Origin: Euryarchaeota archaeon UBA130
Lineage (GTDB): Archaea; Thermoplasmatota; Poseidoniia; Poseidoniales; Thalassarchaeaceae
Assembly (NCBI GenBank): GCA_002505775.1
Contig: DAVY01000006.1
Span: 17,156-81,155 of the forward strand
Length of the DNA stretch: 64,000 nucleotides
Direction: 5' to 3'
Notes under the pieces: model-generated
Database searches by the model: none
What the model saw: the letters and a program-made list of their open reading frames with translations, nothing else
What the model was told of the DNA's origin: nothing
Translations under genes and position numbers: made by a program
Shown here: positions 18,195 to 27,082 of the stretch, in pieces
How the letters are laid out: every line of letters begins with the position of its first letter
How positions within the stretch are numbered: position 1 is the stretch's first letter

Positions 18195-19199
18195 TTACCA
18201 ACCTCTCTCTTCAAGTCTAACATCTAATGTCTCTATTTCTAGCCCTGGCATTGCTTCTCCTACCATTGAGCAGGCCTCGGAAACAATTGACGGGTCGTTG
18301 AAGTGGTGGGTTGCAAGAACGATTGCTTCTGCAGTTAAAGATGGATCAGAACTTTTGAATATTCCAGAACCGACGAAGATACCGTCCATCCCCCTATTCA
18401 TCATGAGAGCCGCATCGGCCGGGGTGGCAATTCCACCAGCGGAGAAAGTTACAACAGGCAGGCGACCAATGCTAGCAACTTCGTCTAATATGGAGGCCAC
18501 TTCTTCCCTTACCTCTCCCATTGTTCCAAACGGCGTCTCTCCTTCTGGGAGATTCTCAAGTTTTAATTTGAATTCCGAAGCGTCATTCATTCTCTGGAAA
18601 CCTCTCATAATTATGTCTATCATATCCTCCCTCTCCTGTTTATCGGCGGTTTGAATGTTCTTGATTTCAGCATCTACTAAGCTAGCATGCTGAACAGCAC
18701 TGACCACGTTTCCAGTTCCTGCCTCGCCCTTGGTTCTAATCATGGCAGCGCCCTCAGAAATTCTCCTAATTGCTTCACCAAGATTAGTGCATCCGCAAAC
18801 GAATGGAATGGTGAAGTCCTTTTTCGGGATGTGAAAAAAAGGATCGGCGGGAGTCAGGACCTCGGATTCATCAATCATGTCAACACCCAGGCTCTCCAAT
18901 ACACGTGCTTCTCCTTCGTGGCCGATTCTGGCTTTAGCCATCACCGGAATACTCGTTGTCTCCATAATTTCCTTGATCATGTCAGGATGGCTCATCCTAG
19001 CAACGCCCCCCATGGCCCTGATATCAGCTGGGACTCTCTCCAGTGCCATTACTGAAACTGCCCCTGCATCTTCCGCGATATGCGCCTCTTCTGGAGTCAC
19101 CACATCCATTACGACCCCTCCTTCCTGCATTTTGGCAAATCCCCTTTTCAAGAGCTCAGTACCATAGCGCATCTTTGTCAAGTCAAGCGTACCACTCAT
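18195..19199 (-). CDS. pdxS: Pyridoxal 5'-phosphate synthase subunit PdxS
   Basis: PdxS, the synthase that builds PLP from ribose 5-phosphate, glyceraldehyde 3-phosphate and ammonia delivered by PdxT. The (beta-alpha)8 barrel is evident: [50 protein letters not shown] (Schiff-base lysine region), [32 protein letters not shown], and [16 protein letters not shown] phosphate site. At 334 residues it has the small insertion typical of archaeal PdxS. No pdxT is visible in the window, so the glutaminase must be elsewhere. It converges on coiled-coil D with only one base between the two genes. Confidence 0.96.
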   Translation of the reverse strand: MSGTLDLTKMRYGTELLKRGFAKMQEGGVVMDVVTPEEAHIAEDAGAVSVMALERVPADIRAMGGVARMSHPDMIKEIMETTSIPVMAKARIGHEGEARVLESLGVDMIDESEVLTPADPFFHIPKKDFTIPFVCGCTNLGEAIRRISEGAAMIRTKGEAGTGNVVSAVQHASLVDAEIKNIQTADKQEREDMIDIIMRGFQRMNDASEFKLKLENLPEGETPFGTMGEVREEVASILDEVASIGRLPVVTFSAGGIATPADAALMMNRGMDGIFVGSGIFKSSDPSLTAEAIVLATHHFNDPSIVSEACSMVGEAMPGLEIETLDVRLEERGW

Positions 19200-19252
19200 G
19201 GACTTCGCTAAGACTAGGTACTCATGAACCTATGTAAGAAGAAACTTAACAA

Positions 19253-19525
19253 TCAGGCGAGAACTGGAGAATCTCCTTCGGCAAGGGGAAGGTTTGGGGC
19301 TTCTTCTTCGTTCCTATCTAGCCATTCTTCATGTTCGTCTGGTAGATCAGTATCGGCAAAAATTGCCTCTACAGGGCACTCAGCTACGCAAGCAGCACAG
19401 TCAATACATTCATCGGGGTCAATGACGAGATAATTTTCAGCCTCTCTAAAGGCCTCAACTGGGCATACAGCAACGCAATCTTGGTATTTGTGATCGACAC
19501 ATGCGGAGGTAACTACGTGAGTCAT
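19253..19525 (-). CDS. 7Fe ferredoxin ([3Fe-4S][4Fe-4S])
   Basis: Small electron carrier of 90 residues. Cys9-x7-Cys17-x3-Cys21-Pro followed by [12 protein letters not shown] (Cys40, 43, 46, 50) is the arrangement of a 7Fe ferredoxin of the FdxA/Azotobacter FdI type. The position that is a non-ligand Cys in many members is His here (VDHKYQDC). The C-terminal tail is acidic and extended, ending at residue 90. It is shorter than Azotobacter FdI (about 106 residues), close to the archaeal and Thermus forms. It is transcribed in the same direction as pdxS but separated by 53 bases. Confidence 0.9.
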   Translation of the reverse strand: MTHVVTSACVDHKYQDCVAVCPVEAFREAENYLVIDPDECIDCAACVAECPVEAIFADTDLPDEHEEWLDRNEEEAPNLPLAEGDSPVLA

Positions 19526-19591
19526 AACTATCAGGTATTCTACACGGCGATAACATTTGAACTCTTGCTCAAAATAAACATAACAATAGCA

Positions 19592-20062
19592 CTATATCAT
19601 GCCTTCGATAAGTTCCGTGGCAATATCCTTTGGGTGACTTCCTGGATAAGATTCAATCTTGAAAATACCCTTGACCGATGCCTCAATATTCCCCGATTTA
19701 GCTAGTTTAATCTCTCCTTTAACAAGCATAGGCAGGGATATCCGGATGTGGAGATTTTTATCACCATCGATCCTTCTTTCCAAGCCATCCGCGAGTATGG
19801 CCCTGTGTACTTCACTGCCTAGGTTTTTCAGACATTCTAATGCCACCTTCTTGCGATTAATTTTAACCAATCCTGTATTCATTATTGGGCCATGAAAAGA
19901 CTTCTCCTTCGACCACTCCAAACAATTTTCCTTGTTGCACAGCCAATCCATAGAGTCTGCAATTAGCTTCAAATCATCAAATGCTGTGGCGTGCACCCTC
20001 CACTCAGCCCTGAGTACCCCCATGTATCTGCGACATACAACTGATAGATAGTCACTTACCAT
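19592..20062 (-). CDS. COG1325-type RNA-binding protein (predicted exosome-associated)
   Basis: Archaeal family COG1325/DUF54, a small RNA-binding protein predicted from gene neighbourhoods to work with the exosome. Family hallmarks are WRVHATAFDDLKLIADSMDWL at the N-terminus, SFHGPIMNTGLVKINRKK in the middle and ERRIDGDKNLHIRISLPM with KGEIKLAKSGNIEASVKG at the end. A longer frame runs to 20182 but it overlaps the S3Ae start and begins with implausible Leu/Pro/Arg repeats. ATG 20062 gives 156 residues; a second candidate is ATG 20023. It is divergent from the S3Ae gene, which fits a link with translation or RNA metabolism. Confidence 0.78.
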   Translation of the reverse strand: MVSDYLSVVCRRYMGVLRAEWRVHATAFDDLKLIADSMDWLCNKENCLEWSKEKSFHGPIMNTGLVKINRKKVALECLKNLGSEVHRAILADGLERRIDGDKNLHIRISLPMLVKGEIKLAKSGNIEASVKGIFKIESYPGSHPKDIATELIEGMI

Positions 20063-20117
20063 GCTTACCTCGTTAGGGCCTGTTTCAAATACTATGTGTA
20101 GGTCGCAGAGGCGCAAG

Positions 20118-20131
20118 CGGGGAAGCCCCCG
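20118..20131 (+). promoter_or_regulatory. Short GC hairpin in the S3Ae leader
   Basis: GGGG-AAG-CCCC forms a four-pair stem directly upstream of the rps3ae start at 20149, in a purine-rich leader. It could be a structured 5' leader or simply part of the short upstream region. A regulatory role is only a guess. Confidence 0.25.
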
Positions 20132-20148
20132 AAGAAGAGGTCGTTGTA

Positions 20149-21033
20149 ATGGCAAAGGGAGCAAAGGCAAGAGCAGCGGCACGCAGGCAGAGAGACAAGT
20201 GGAAGTCCAAGAGATGGTATTCCATCAGGGCGCCCAGAAATCCATGGTCATTCAGAATAATTGGAGAGACCCTGGCTGAAGAGCCAGAAATGCTAGTTGG
20301 CAGAAATTATGAAATCATGCAGAACGAGCTTGATGGGGACTTTTCAAAGATGCACGTCAAGATTAGATTCAGGGTAACTGAGGTACTTGGGAATGACGCT
20401 ATTACCGAGTTCATCGGGCATCAGATGATGCAAGACCATGTCAGAAGGCAGGTAAGAAGAGACAGAGGAAAAATCGACGATACCATCGATGTAGTTACCG
20501 AAGATGGTTTCTATGTCAGATTCAAACCCCTACTCCTCACAGTAGGAAGGGTGAAATCAAGCCAGAAAAACCAAATCAGGACAATCGCGAGGGAATCGAT
20601 CTTGAAAGCGGGAGCATCGTCGACATGGGTCGCAATGCAAAAATCGGTTATGGATGGAGAACTCGAGGCAAAAATAAAAGAAGAGGCTTCCCAAATTAGT
20701 CCAATTAGGATGGTAATGATAAGGAGGACACAACTTATCCAATCAGGAGTCACAATAAACGATGGGCCCACTCTAGAACAAATAAAGGCCGAGGAAGAGG
20801 CACAGAAGGCTTCCATCAATGAAGAAATTGAAGAGTCCGAAATCGCAGAAAACGCGGTCGATGAGGACGAGGCGAACCCAGATGCAGAAGAAACTGTTGA
20901 AACCTCAGCTGATGGGGGAGAAACTCCTGACTACGAAGGTATGACTGTCCCCGAGTTGAAGGCGATCCTGAAAGAATCAGGCAAGCCAGTATCTGGCAAG
21001 AAAGCTGACCTTATTTCCAGAATTTTGGAGTGA
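20149..21033 (+). CDS. rps3ae: Ribosomal protein S3Ae with C-terminal SAP domain
   Basis: Small-subunit protein eS1/S3Ae. Residues 1-215 are a complete S3Ae: basic N-terminus, KRWYSIRAPRNPWSFRIIGET, GRNYEIMQNELDGDFSK, RRDRGKIDDTIDVVTEDGF and SPIRMVMIRRTQLIQSG. The protein continues through a Glu/Ala/Asp-rich linker (about 216-258) into DYEGMTVPELKAILKESG and KKADLISRILE (261-294), a clear SAP helix-extension-helix nucleic-acid-binding motif. Usual family length is about 200-230, so this is a fusion. It is followed after four bases by the MTAP-type gene. The ribosomal identity is secure; the SAP call rests on motif recognition. Confidence 0.94.
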   Translation: MAKGAKARAAARRQRDKWKSKRWYSIRAPRNPWSFRIIGETLAEEPEMLVGRNYEIMQNELDGDFSKMHVKIRFRVTEVLGNDAITEFIGHQMMQDHVRRQVRRDRGKIDDTIDVVTEDGFYVRFKPLLLTVGRVKSSQKNQIRTIARESILKAGASSTWVAMQKSVMDGELEAKIKEEASQISPIRMVMIRRTQLIQSGVTINDGPTLEQIKAEEEAQKASINEEIEESEIAENAVDEDEANPDAEETVETSADGGETPDYEGMTVPELKAILKESGKPVSGKKADLISRILE

Positions 21034-21037
21034 TAAA

Positions 21038-21811
21038 ATGTCCCGCATCGCGGTGATTTGTGGCACAGGGATGAGTGATCTATCCAACGAATTCAACGTA
21101 ACTAAGACTAATTCCACTCTCAGGATAGAAACTAACTGGGGAGAAGTCCCAGTCACACTATCACAAATAGAAGAAGGGGTAATCGCCGTATTGGACAGAC
21201 ATCATTCTCCTGGATCCTCTAGAACTCCTCCTCATAGGATTGAGCATAGAGCCAATGTCATGGCCGTGAAAAGCCTCGATCCAGATATCATTGTTAGTGT
21301 AAATTCTGTAGGTACCATGAGGAAAGACATGCCTCCTGGGACTGTGGGAGTGACCTCGGATGTCCTAGATTTATCTATTAGGCCATGGACTTTCTACGAC
21401 GAGGATGCAGTCCATCATGATAGGACTTCTATATTTGATGACTCATGTTCCAAAATCTGCGTTGAGTCGCTGATAGAGTCTCAGGGGTTTTCCCCAAGCG
21501 GGGTAACCGTGGCACAATGTGTAGGGCCACAATTTGAATCTCCATCTGAAATTATAGCCTTGGAAAAACTTGGTGCTGACACAGTTGGAATGACCCTGGG
21601 TCCAGAGAGTAGACTGATTTCGGAAATTGGGATACCATATATTGCCCTTGCATGCTCCTCGAATTGGGCCGCTGGAAAGGACCCCAGAGACCCAAAATCA
21701 CCCATTGACCATCATTCAGTGGACAAACTCGCCTCGTCAATGAGAGCCCGAATCTCATCATGTGTGATAGCTCTTCTAAATGAATATCAAGACAACCAAT
21801 CTCAAAGTTGA
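21038..21811 (+). CDS. S-methyl-5'-thioadenosine/purine nucleoside phosphorylase
   Basis: Member of the trimeric PNP/MTAP family, which phosphorolytically cleaves 5'-methylthioadenosine or purine nucleosides for purine and methionine salvage. Markers: IAVICGTGMSDL at the N-terminus (phosphate-binding Gly/Thr), LDRHHSP and PHRIEHRANVMAVKSL (base and phosphate residues), VSVNSVGTMRKDMPPGT, CVGPQFESPSEI and GADTVGMTLGPESRL (nucleoside pocket; MTAP usually has GMT here). 257 residues is normal. Substrate choice between methylthioadenosine and inosine/guanosine cannot be settled by eye, though the GMT motif favours MTAP or MTIP. Confidence 0.88.
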   Translation: MSRIAVICGTGMSDLSNEFNVTKTNSTLRIETNWGEVPVTLSQIEEGVIAVLDRHHSPGSSRTPPHRIEHRANVMAVKSLDPDIIVSVNSVGTMRKDMPPGTVGVTSDVLDLSIRPWTFYDEDAVHHDRTSIFDDSCSKICVESLIESQGFSPSGVTVAQCVGPQFESPSEIIALEKLGADTVGMTLGPESRLISEIGIPYIALACSSNWAAGKDPRDPKSPIDHHSVDKLASSMRARISSCVIALLNEYQDNQSQS

Positions 21812-22223
21812 TTTGTTTCCTACAGTTAGAACATTTATGGAAAGAAAGACAAGTGTCAAAGATTGGGCCTCAACGGATGCAAATTCACTTCCTGATGGCT
21901 CTTGGGAAACCATGATGAAAAGAGTAGCAAACTTCCATGAAAAACACTCATTCAGTAACGCTGAAAATAATGGTCATGACATGGGTTATAGAATAGCATT
22001 AACTGTAGAGGAGCTAGGGGAGCTGTCTGCTGCAATAACAAAGGGAAAACCAAAGTCTGAGGCATCCGAAGAACTGGCAGATTTACTCATCCTAATCCTC
22101 GGCCATTCCTTGGCTATGGATGTCGATTTGGAATCTGAGTTCCACAAAAAAATGGATAAAATAATGAAAAGGGAATCAAAAAGGGGAGGCCTGGGAATTA
22201 GGGTTACTGAATATAGAGATTAA
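21780..22223 (+). CDS. MazG-like nucleotide pyrophosphohydrolase
   Basis: All-alpha NTP pyrophosphatase family. LTVEELGELSAAI and SEELADLLILILGHS supply the paired EExxE and ExxD motifs that bind magnesium. The C-terminal SKRGGLGIRVTEYRD is typical of small MazG proteins. Such enzymes hydrolyse canonical or damaged NTPs to NMP and pyrophosphate. The first ATG overlaps the upstream gene by 32 bases. ATG at 21837 would remove the overlap and leave the whole catalytic domain, so the start is uncertain. The 3' end overlaps the convergent mscS gene by four bases. Confidence 0.82.
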   Translation: MNIKTTNLKVDLFPTVRTFMERKTSVKDWASTDANSLPDGSWETMMKRVANFHEKHSFSNAENNGHDMGYRIALTVEELGELSAAITKGKPKSEASEELADLLILILGHSLAMDVDLESEFHKKMDKIMKRESKRGGLGIRVTEYRD

Positions 22224-23269
22224 GACTCTACGAGCTTCTCTAGCTGGGGAGTACTAAGATAAATATCATACTCATCTTGCAAATCATAAGCCGCCATGTT
22301 GATTGAATTCCTTACCTTTAGTAGCTGGTATGGCTTATCAAGGACATAAGTTATCCTCCAAATCACTGCATTGTTTGAGTTTTCTCTAATAGTAATTTTA
22401 GGTTCTCTAAGGGAGTCGAGCGAAGAGCTAGAAGCGGAGACAGTTTCATATATGGCATTCAGATAGCTTTTCACCTGACTACTAGGAATGCCATATCCGA
22501 TATGGAACTCCACAAAATCTTTGAATGGTCCGCCTTTAGATTTCCTCAAATAATCGGTCCTGTATTGCAGAAGATTGTAATTTGGAATCTCTATTTCATG
22601 CCCCTGCGCTAGATCCCTAATTCTGGTCTGCAGACCCCTAATCTCCAATATGATTCCGAGAATGCCCGCTTCAGGAATCGAGACCACATCCCCTCTCTTT
22701 GCACTGTTTCCGCCTATCACCAATATTCCGCTCAGGAAGTCCCTCAGCCAGTAATCCTTAGTGGTAAATACTATCAATGCTAGGAAGCCAATGACCCCCG
22801 TAGTCTCAAGTAGCCCGGTGATATCCCATACGTTGATTAATCCAATAATCACGGTCATTACAATAACCGAAAACGCAACTAATTCCAAGGTTCTGGAGGT
22901 TGGAGTCTCTACCTTTCTAGATACTCCCATCACCTCTATATCCTCGCCGTACTTAGATAGAAGTAATGCCTCTATGGCATTGAAAATCAGATAAGAAGCG
23001 AGAAGAGTAAGTGAAGTTCTGCTGACCTCATCTGCAGGGAATTCTTCATCAACTAAAACCAGGGATGCTATGAATGATATGAAGACAAGAAGATTGAACC
23101 AATGGAGTATCCTAGTTCTAGACTTAATGGTATCCTCATCTATGTCTCTGTGGTGAGAAACAATGCTATTCGAAAACAAATAAACAAAGATGTTGAATGC
23201 GAATGTAAAATATTCTATCCCGGAAAGATCTGCTAACCTTTGAGTGAGGACGTCTATAATTTCGCTCAT
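22220..23269 (-). CDS. Small-conductance mechanosensitive channel (MscS family)
   Basis: Protein of 349 residues with helices at about 22-38, 58-75, 85-102 and 130-150, then the pore helix region (TTGVIGFLALIVFTTKDYWLRDFLSGILVI), where Gly and Ala packing is weaker than in E. coli MscS. The beta domain follows directly: KRGDVVSIPEAGILGIILEI and EIEIPNYNLL are clear MscS signatures. The alpha/beta domain fills the C-terminus. Expected role is release of osmolytes on hypo-osmotic shock. It is the last gene of the leftward plsC-thyA-folA-doxX-mscS run. Confidence 0.9.
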   Translation of the reverse strand: MSEIIDVLTQRLADLSGIEYFTFAFNIFVYLFSNSIVSHHRDIDEDTIKSRTRILHWFNLLVFISFIASLVLVDEEFPADEVSRTSLTLLASYLIFNAIEALLLSKYGEDIEVMGVSRKVETPTSRTLELVAFSVIVMTVIIGLINVWDITGLLETTGVIGFLALIVFTTKDYWLRDFLSGILVIGGNSAKRGDVVSIPEAGILGIILEIRGLQTRIRDLAQGHEIEIPNYNLLQYRTDYLRKSKGGPFKDFVEFHIGYGIPSSQVKSYLNAIYETVSASSSSLDSLREPKITIRENSNNAVIWRITYVLDKPYQLLKVRNSINMAAYDLQDEYDIYLSTPQLEKLVES

Positions 23270-23306
23270 ACCCTAGCCATTTAGTGGCAACGAATTAACG
23301 TATTCC

Positions 23307-23768
23307 CTATTTTTCAATTCTAAAGCGCCCCTTTATGGACTCAATGGATAATCCAGAAATCCACAAGCTAAGGGCAATTCCTCCAATCTGTAGTAATAGT
23401 CTGACAATATGTCCGAAAGGAGAAAGTGACTCTCCACCCCCCAACTCCACATCATAAATCCACATGTACAGATTGGCCGGGTACAGAAGGATAAGAAGTA
23501 CCGCACTTGAGAAGCCAGCTCTTTCCCTGTAGTATGTTCCGTGATCAACAATAATCTCAAACCCAGCGGTAACCAAGGCGACTCCGACCATTATTTCAGC
23601 CACACCACTGATTAGAACCCATAACTTAGCATATCCAAATATTGGAGGCACTATGGGCTCAAACCATTCCGTATCTGTAAAGTGTAATACGCCTACATAG
23701 AAGAAGAAACAACCCCCAACTAAAGAAGAAACTCCTTTAGCGAAATTTGCTATAAAATAAGGATCCAT
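23307..23768 (-). CDS. DoxX-like four-helix membrane protein
   Basis: Protein of 153 residues with four hydrophobic segments at about 10-28, 44-68, 88-106 and 124-142. FFYVGVLHFTDTEWFEPIVPP and LYPANLYMWIYDVEL match the DoxX-like family (COG4270), whose members are mostly of unknown function although some serve as quinone-linked oxidoreductase subunits. The start follows the folA stop without a gap, so it belongs to the thymidylate operon transcript. A biochemical link to folate is not implied. Confidence 0.75.
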   Translation of the reverse strand: MDPYFIANFAKGVSSLVGGCFFFYVGVLHFTDTEWFEPIVPPIFGYAKLWVLISGVAEIMVGVALVTAGFEIIVDHGTYYRERAGFSSAVLLILLYPANLYMWIYDVELGGGESLSPFGHIVRLLLQIGGIALSLWISGLSIESIKGRFRIEK

Positions 23769-24293
23769 CTATTTTCGCTTCCATATTGAATATGTTGTAC
23801 GAAACTCGTTGTTTTCATCTATTTCTGTTTCTTCCTTCTTGGTTTCGATCCAATTTTTCCTTTCCCAAACCGGGAAAACAACCTCTCCACTGTTTGATGT
23901 ATGTACAGTCGTTAGATGAATTTCATCGACATGCTCTAGGAACATTTCGTAAATTTGCCCTCCCCCTATTATCCAACATTCCTCGCAACCATCGGCATAT
24001 GCAATTTCTATCGCCCTTCCAGGGTACAACGCATTTTCTGCATCATCATGGCTCCAGGCTGTATCTCTTGACATTACAATGTTCAGCCTGTCGGGCAAGG
24101 GCCTGAAGGAATCGGGCAGGGAATCCCAGGTCTTCCTTCCCATCACAACAGCATTGAAACCATCCCCTTCCGTAAGTCTCCTGAACCTTGACAAGTCACT
24201 GGAAATCCTCCAAGGTAGATTTCCACGCTTCCCTATACATCCGTCTTCATCCATTGCTACAATCATAGAAATCTTCATTTTACCATCTCTCAT
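23769..24293 (-). CDS. folA: Dihydrofolate reductase
   Basis: Reduces dihydrofolate to tetrahydrofolate with NADPH. Present are [22 protein letters not shown] (the Met20-loop region), [12 protein letters not shown] with the catalytic acid at the Asp27-equivalent position, [21 protein letters not shown], and the NADPH motif [14 protein letters not shown]. The protein is 174 residues. The ATG overlaps the thyA stop as ATGA. A second ATG six codons later is possible. Direct coupling with thyA, which generates dihydrofolate, makes a complete bacterial-type thymidylate cycle. Confidence 0.95.
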   Translation of the reverse strand: MRDGKMKISMIVAMDEDGCIGKRGNLPWRISSDLSRFRRLTEGDGFNAVVMGRKTWDSLPDSFRPLPDRLNIVMSRDTAWSHDDAENALYPGRAIEIAYADGCEECWIIGGGQIYEMFLEHVDEIHLTTVHTSNSGEVVFPVWERKNWIETKKEETEIDENNEFRTTYSIWKRK

Positions 24294-25084
24294 ACTGATA
24301 TTGGGGCCGGTATATGTGGGTGATGTCGGTAATTTTCAATCTTTATACATGAATAATCGAAATCATCGATAGAAGTTACGCCATCCTTTAGCTTCAGGGT
24401 GGGCAAAGGTAGTGGCTCCCTAGTAATCTGCTCCTTCGCTTGCTCAATATGATTGTTGTAAAGGTGGCAATCTCCCCCTGTCCAAATGAATTCCCCTGGT
24501 TCTAAACCACAAACTTGAGCCATCATGCATGTCAGGAGGCTGTAGGAGGATATATTGAAGGGGACCCCTAAGAAAGCATCCGCACTCCTCTGATATAATT
24601 GGCATGATAATTTTCCATCGTTGACGTAGAATTGGAAGAAAGCATGGCATGGCATAAGGGCCATCTCATCCAACTCCCCCACGTTCCATGCAGAGACAAT
24701 AATCCTCCTACTTTCGGGGTCTCTCTTTATCATCTCCACTGCTTTGCTAATCTGGTCAATGACTTTACCATCTTGCGATTCCCATTTCCTCCACTGTTTG
24801 CCGTAAACAGGACCAAGATTGCCATTCTCATCAGCCCACTCATTCCAGATTCTTACCCCGTTCTCTTGTAAGTATCCAACATTAGTCTCGCCCGATAAGA
24901 ACCATAACAACTCATGTACCACACTTGGCCAGTGTATTCTTTTTGTTGTCACTGCTGGAAGTCCCATTGACAAGTCGAACCTCATCTGATGACCAAAAAT
25001 TGAAATTGTTCCAGTGCCGGTACGATCACCCTTCGAAATTCCTTCATCCAAGATACGGCGTAGGAAGTCGAGGTATTGCTCCAT
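24290..25084 (-). CDS. thyA: Thymidylate synthase ThyA
   Basis: Methylates dUMP to dTMP with methylenetetrahydrofolate, releasing dihydrofolate. At 264 residues it has the E. coli ThyA length, and the catalytic Cys falls at the same position, 146 ([14 protein letters not shown]). Other signatures: [66 protein letters not shown] and [10 protein letters not shown] at the C-terminus. Many archaea use ThyX or divergent ThyA, so a canonical bacterial-type ThyA followed by DHFR suggests transfer from bacteria. Confidence 0.97.
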   Translation of the reverse strand: MEQYLDFLRRILDEGISKGDRTGTGTISIFGHQMRFDLSMGLPAVTTKRIHWPSVVHELLWFLSGETNVGYLQENGVRIWNEWADENGNLGPVYGKQWRKWESQDGKVIDQISKAVEMIKRDPESRRIIVSAWNVGELDEMALMPCHAFFQFYVNDGKLSCQLYQRSADAFLGVPFNISSYSLLTCMMAQVCGLEPGEFIWTGGDCHLYNNHIEQAKEQITREPLPLPTLKLKDGVTSIDDFDYSCIKIENYRHHPHIPAPISV

Positions 25085-25124
25085 GGGTCTCCGTAAAAAT
25101 GACAGTCCTTCAAGGATGCGGAAA

Positions 25125-25901
25125 TTATGGAGCTCCCATCGATTCTATAGTCGACATCAGCTGATCCGTGAAATCACGATAAAGTACCTTCATTATAGAG
25201 CTCTTACCATGTTCATCAATTTCGATTAGGTTTCCTAACTGAGAGCTTGTGAAATTTCCCCCGTCTTCAGAACCTAGCCACTCACCAAATGTCACAGGCT
25301 CACCGATATTTACCTCCACCTTCTTCCAAAATCGAACAAAATTGGCTCCTGGAGGCATTACTTCTCTTGAACCTATGATTGAAATCGGGAAAACTGGAAT
25401 ATCTGGAAAACTGGCTGCAATTCTAGCAACTCCGGTTTTTCCACGTTGTAAAAATGGGGGACTGTCATTCCTAGATCTGGTCCCTTCTGGGAATATACCT
25501 AGCGCGTTTTCACTCATCAAAACATCATGGGCTTTAGAAAGCGCATCTTTGGCACCCTCAGATCGAAGCGTCTCAATCATTCCATTACTTTTCATAATAA
25601 ATCTGTTAGGCTGTTTTTGAAAGTGCCCCTCCTTGGCGAGATAGAATACCTGCCTTCTGGCAGCAAGAATTTTGAAAATCGGGTCTAGGTTTGAAACATG
25701 ATTGGAAGTAAGAATCATCGGCCCTTTACTAGGAAGTCGCTCAAGCCCAGTGTAACTAATATTGAATGTGAATCTAACAATGGGGCTCAGGTATCTTACT
25801 AGGAATCTGTACATAAGGGGGACGGAAAAATCTTCCTCCGTACCTCCTATATCTGAAATCTTGGAGAAATTAATGATATCTTCCGGGCTGAGTTCAGGCA
25901 C
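25125..25901 (-). CDS. plsC: 1-acyl-sn-glycerol-3-phosphate acyltransferase-like (PlsC family)
   Basis: Lysophosphatidic-acid acyltransferase family. The HX4D catalytic motif is NHVSNLD (His68, Asp73) and the phosphate-binding motif is EGTRSR at 139-144. [17 protein letters not shown] gives the fourth block. The protein is 258 residues with a weakly hydrophobic patch before the first motif. In bacteria the enzyme adds the second fatty acid to glycerol 3-phosphate lipids; standard archaeal ether lipids do not need it. GTG start. It lies 40 bases upstream of thyA in the same orientation, making it the first gene of the operon. The true acceptor substrate is open. Confidence 0.88.
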   Translation of the reverse strand: MPELSPEDIINFSKISDIGGTEEDFSVPLMYRFLVRYLSPIVRFTFNISYTGLERLPSKGPMILTSNHVSNLDPIFKILAARRQVFYLAKEGHFQKQPNRFIMKSNGMIETLRSEGAKDALSKAHDVLMSENALGIFPEGTRSRNDSPPFLQRGKTGVARIAASFPDIPVFPISIIGSREVMPPGANFVRFWKKVEVNIGEPVTFGEWLGSEDGGNFTSSQLGNLIEIDEHGKSSIMKVLYRDFTDQLMSTIESMGAP

Positions 25902-25996
25902 ACTCTTCCCAAGACGAACCCGGTTTCACTGTTTGGTATTCAATGACAAGTATTCTAGACATTTGTCCCCTCCGGCTTACTGTGCAATTGCGTAAG

Positions 25997-27082
25997 ATGG
26001 CGGGAAGCTCCCTAGTTTTATTGATAGTATTGCCCTTCCTAGCTTCTCCTGTAGTGGGGGAGTGGAGCGAGGATACATGGCTTGCGAATATAATCGGGCC
26101 AGAGAGGTTAGAAAACGGAGATGAGTTTGGATGTCATGGGTACGAGGGTATTTCAATCTCCGAGAATTATTGGGTGATCGAGGGATGCAAAGAGTACCTG
26201 ATGGACAGTACGAATGCATCTAGATGGGGAAAAACACCGATTTCGTTCGGGATTCCTGGTCCGACAATTGATCAGCTTACAGCGTCACAACTCATCTCTT
26301 CTGGATTCATGATTGTTGGAGACGTGTTAGATGGAGCTCCAGAAGGTATGATTTCAGCTCATAGGAATGGAGGGAGTCTCGAAAAGGGTGTTGCGGATAC
26401 GGCTTTATTCGAATCTGTAGATGAAGACTCATTGCTGAGTATATATTGGAGGGCCAGAATTGACGATCTCAGGGTTAGAGAAGATAAAGATGCGATATCA
26501 TGGCTAGAAAAGCAGGACCTTTGGTACACAACTTGGGGCGAGTGGAATATGCACAAATCCTCTTCAAAAAATACCTCTCTTTCGATTATTGGCTCAGAGA
26601 TACACTCACTTTCAGAATATAGTGATGGTGCATGGTCTGTTCCTGGTACGTCGTTAATCCAATTTGATACTGATGTCTCCGGCGTGTTTGACTCTAATGG
26701 CAACCCATATCCTGTGATTCCTGTCGAATCGAAGAAGTTACAGATCGGATGGAGGAATGTGTCAGGGGGAATATTGCTGACTCAACATCCTGGAACGAAC
26801 ATAATTGTCCAACTAAGTGAAGCCCCAGAATCAGCCTCAATAGAGCAAGCTATCACATTCAATGGACATAGGAATGCTGTGACCATAGTGGGTCACCATA
26901 CAACGAATCTCTTCCATTGGTCATCTGATTTTCAGGAGTCCCCACTAACCTTTACTTGGTTGATTGAGAGGCCGTCCGAGGAGGAAATAGACTGGACTCT
27001 TCCAGTAATTGCAATAGCCACTCTAATCGCCGTACCTATTGCCGTAAATAGAGTGGTAAAATCAGATAGAATGGATAATTGA
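25997..27082 (+). CDS. Membrane-anchored exported protein of unknown function
   Basis: About 361 residues with an N-terminal signal peptide (AGSSLVLLIVLPFLASPVVGE) and a C-terminal membrane helix (TLPVIAIATLIAVPIAV) before a short basic tail. The region between is Trp-, Ser- and Asn-rich, with isolated Cys near 46 and 64 that might form a disulphide. It is unlike the CARDB or PKD proteins elsewhere in the window, and I recognise no family. An earlier in-frame ATG at 25943 would add 18 residues before the signal peptide; ATG 25997 leaves room for a promoter and is preferred. Confidence 0.72.
   Translation: MAGSSLVLLIVLPFLASPVVGEWSEDTWLANIIGPERLENGDEFGCHGYEGISISENYWVIEGCKEYLMDSTNASRWGKTPISFGIPGPTIDQLTASQLISSGFMIVGDVLDGAPEGMISAHRNGGSLEKGVADTALFESVDEDSLLSIYWRARIDDLRVREDKDAISWLEKQDLWYTTWGEWNMHKSSSKNTSLSIIGSEIHSLSEYSDGAWSVPGTSLIQFDTDVSGVFDSNGNPYPVIPVESKKLQIGWRNVSGGILLTQHPGTNIIVQLSEAPESASIEQAITFNGHRNAVTIVGHHTTNLFHWSSDFQESPLTFTWLIERPSEEEIDWTLPVIAIATLIAVPIAVNRVVKSDRMDN

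Noticed and set aside
20061..20279. Basic 72-codon frame across the S3Ae start
   Set aside because: Out of frame with S3Ae; its Arg/Gly/Ser-rich content simply reflects the purine-rich leader and ribosomal N-terminus.
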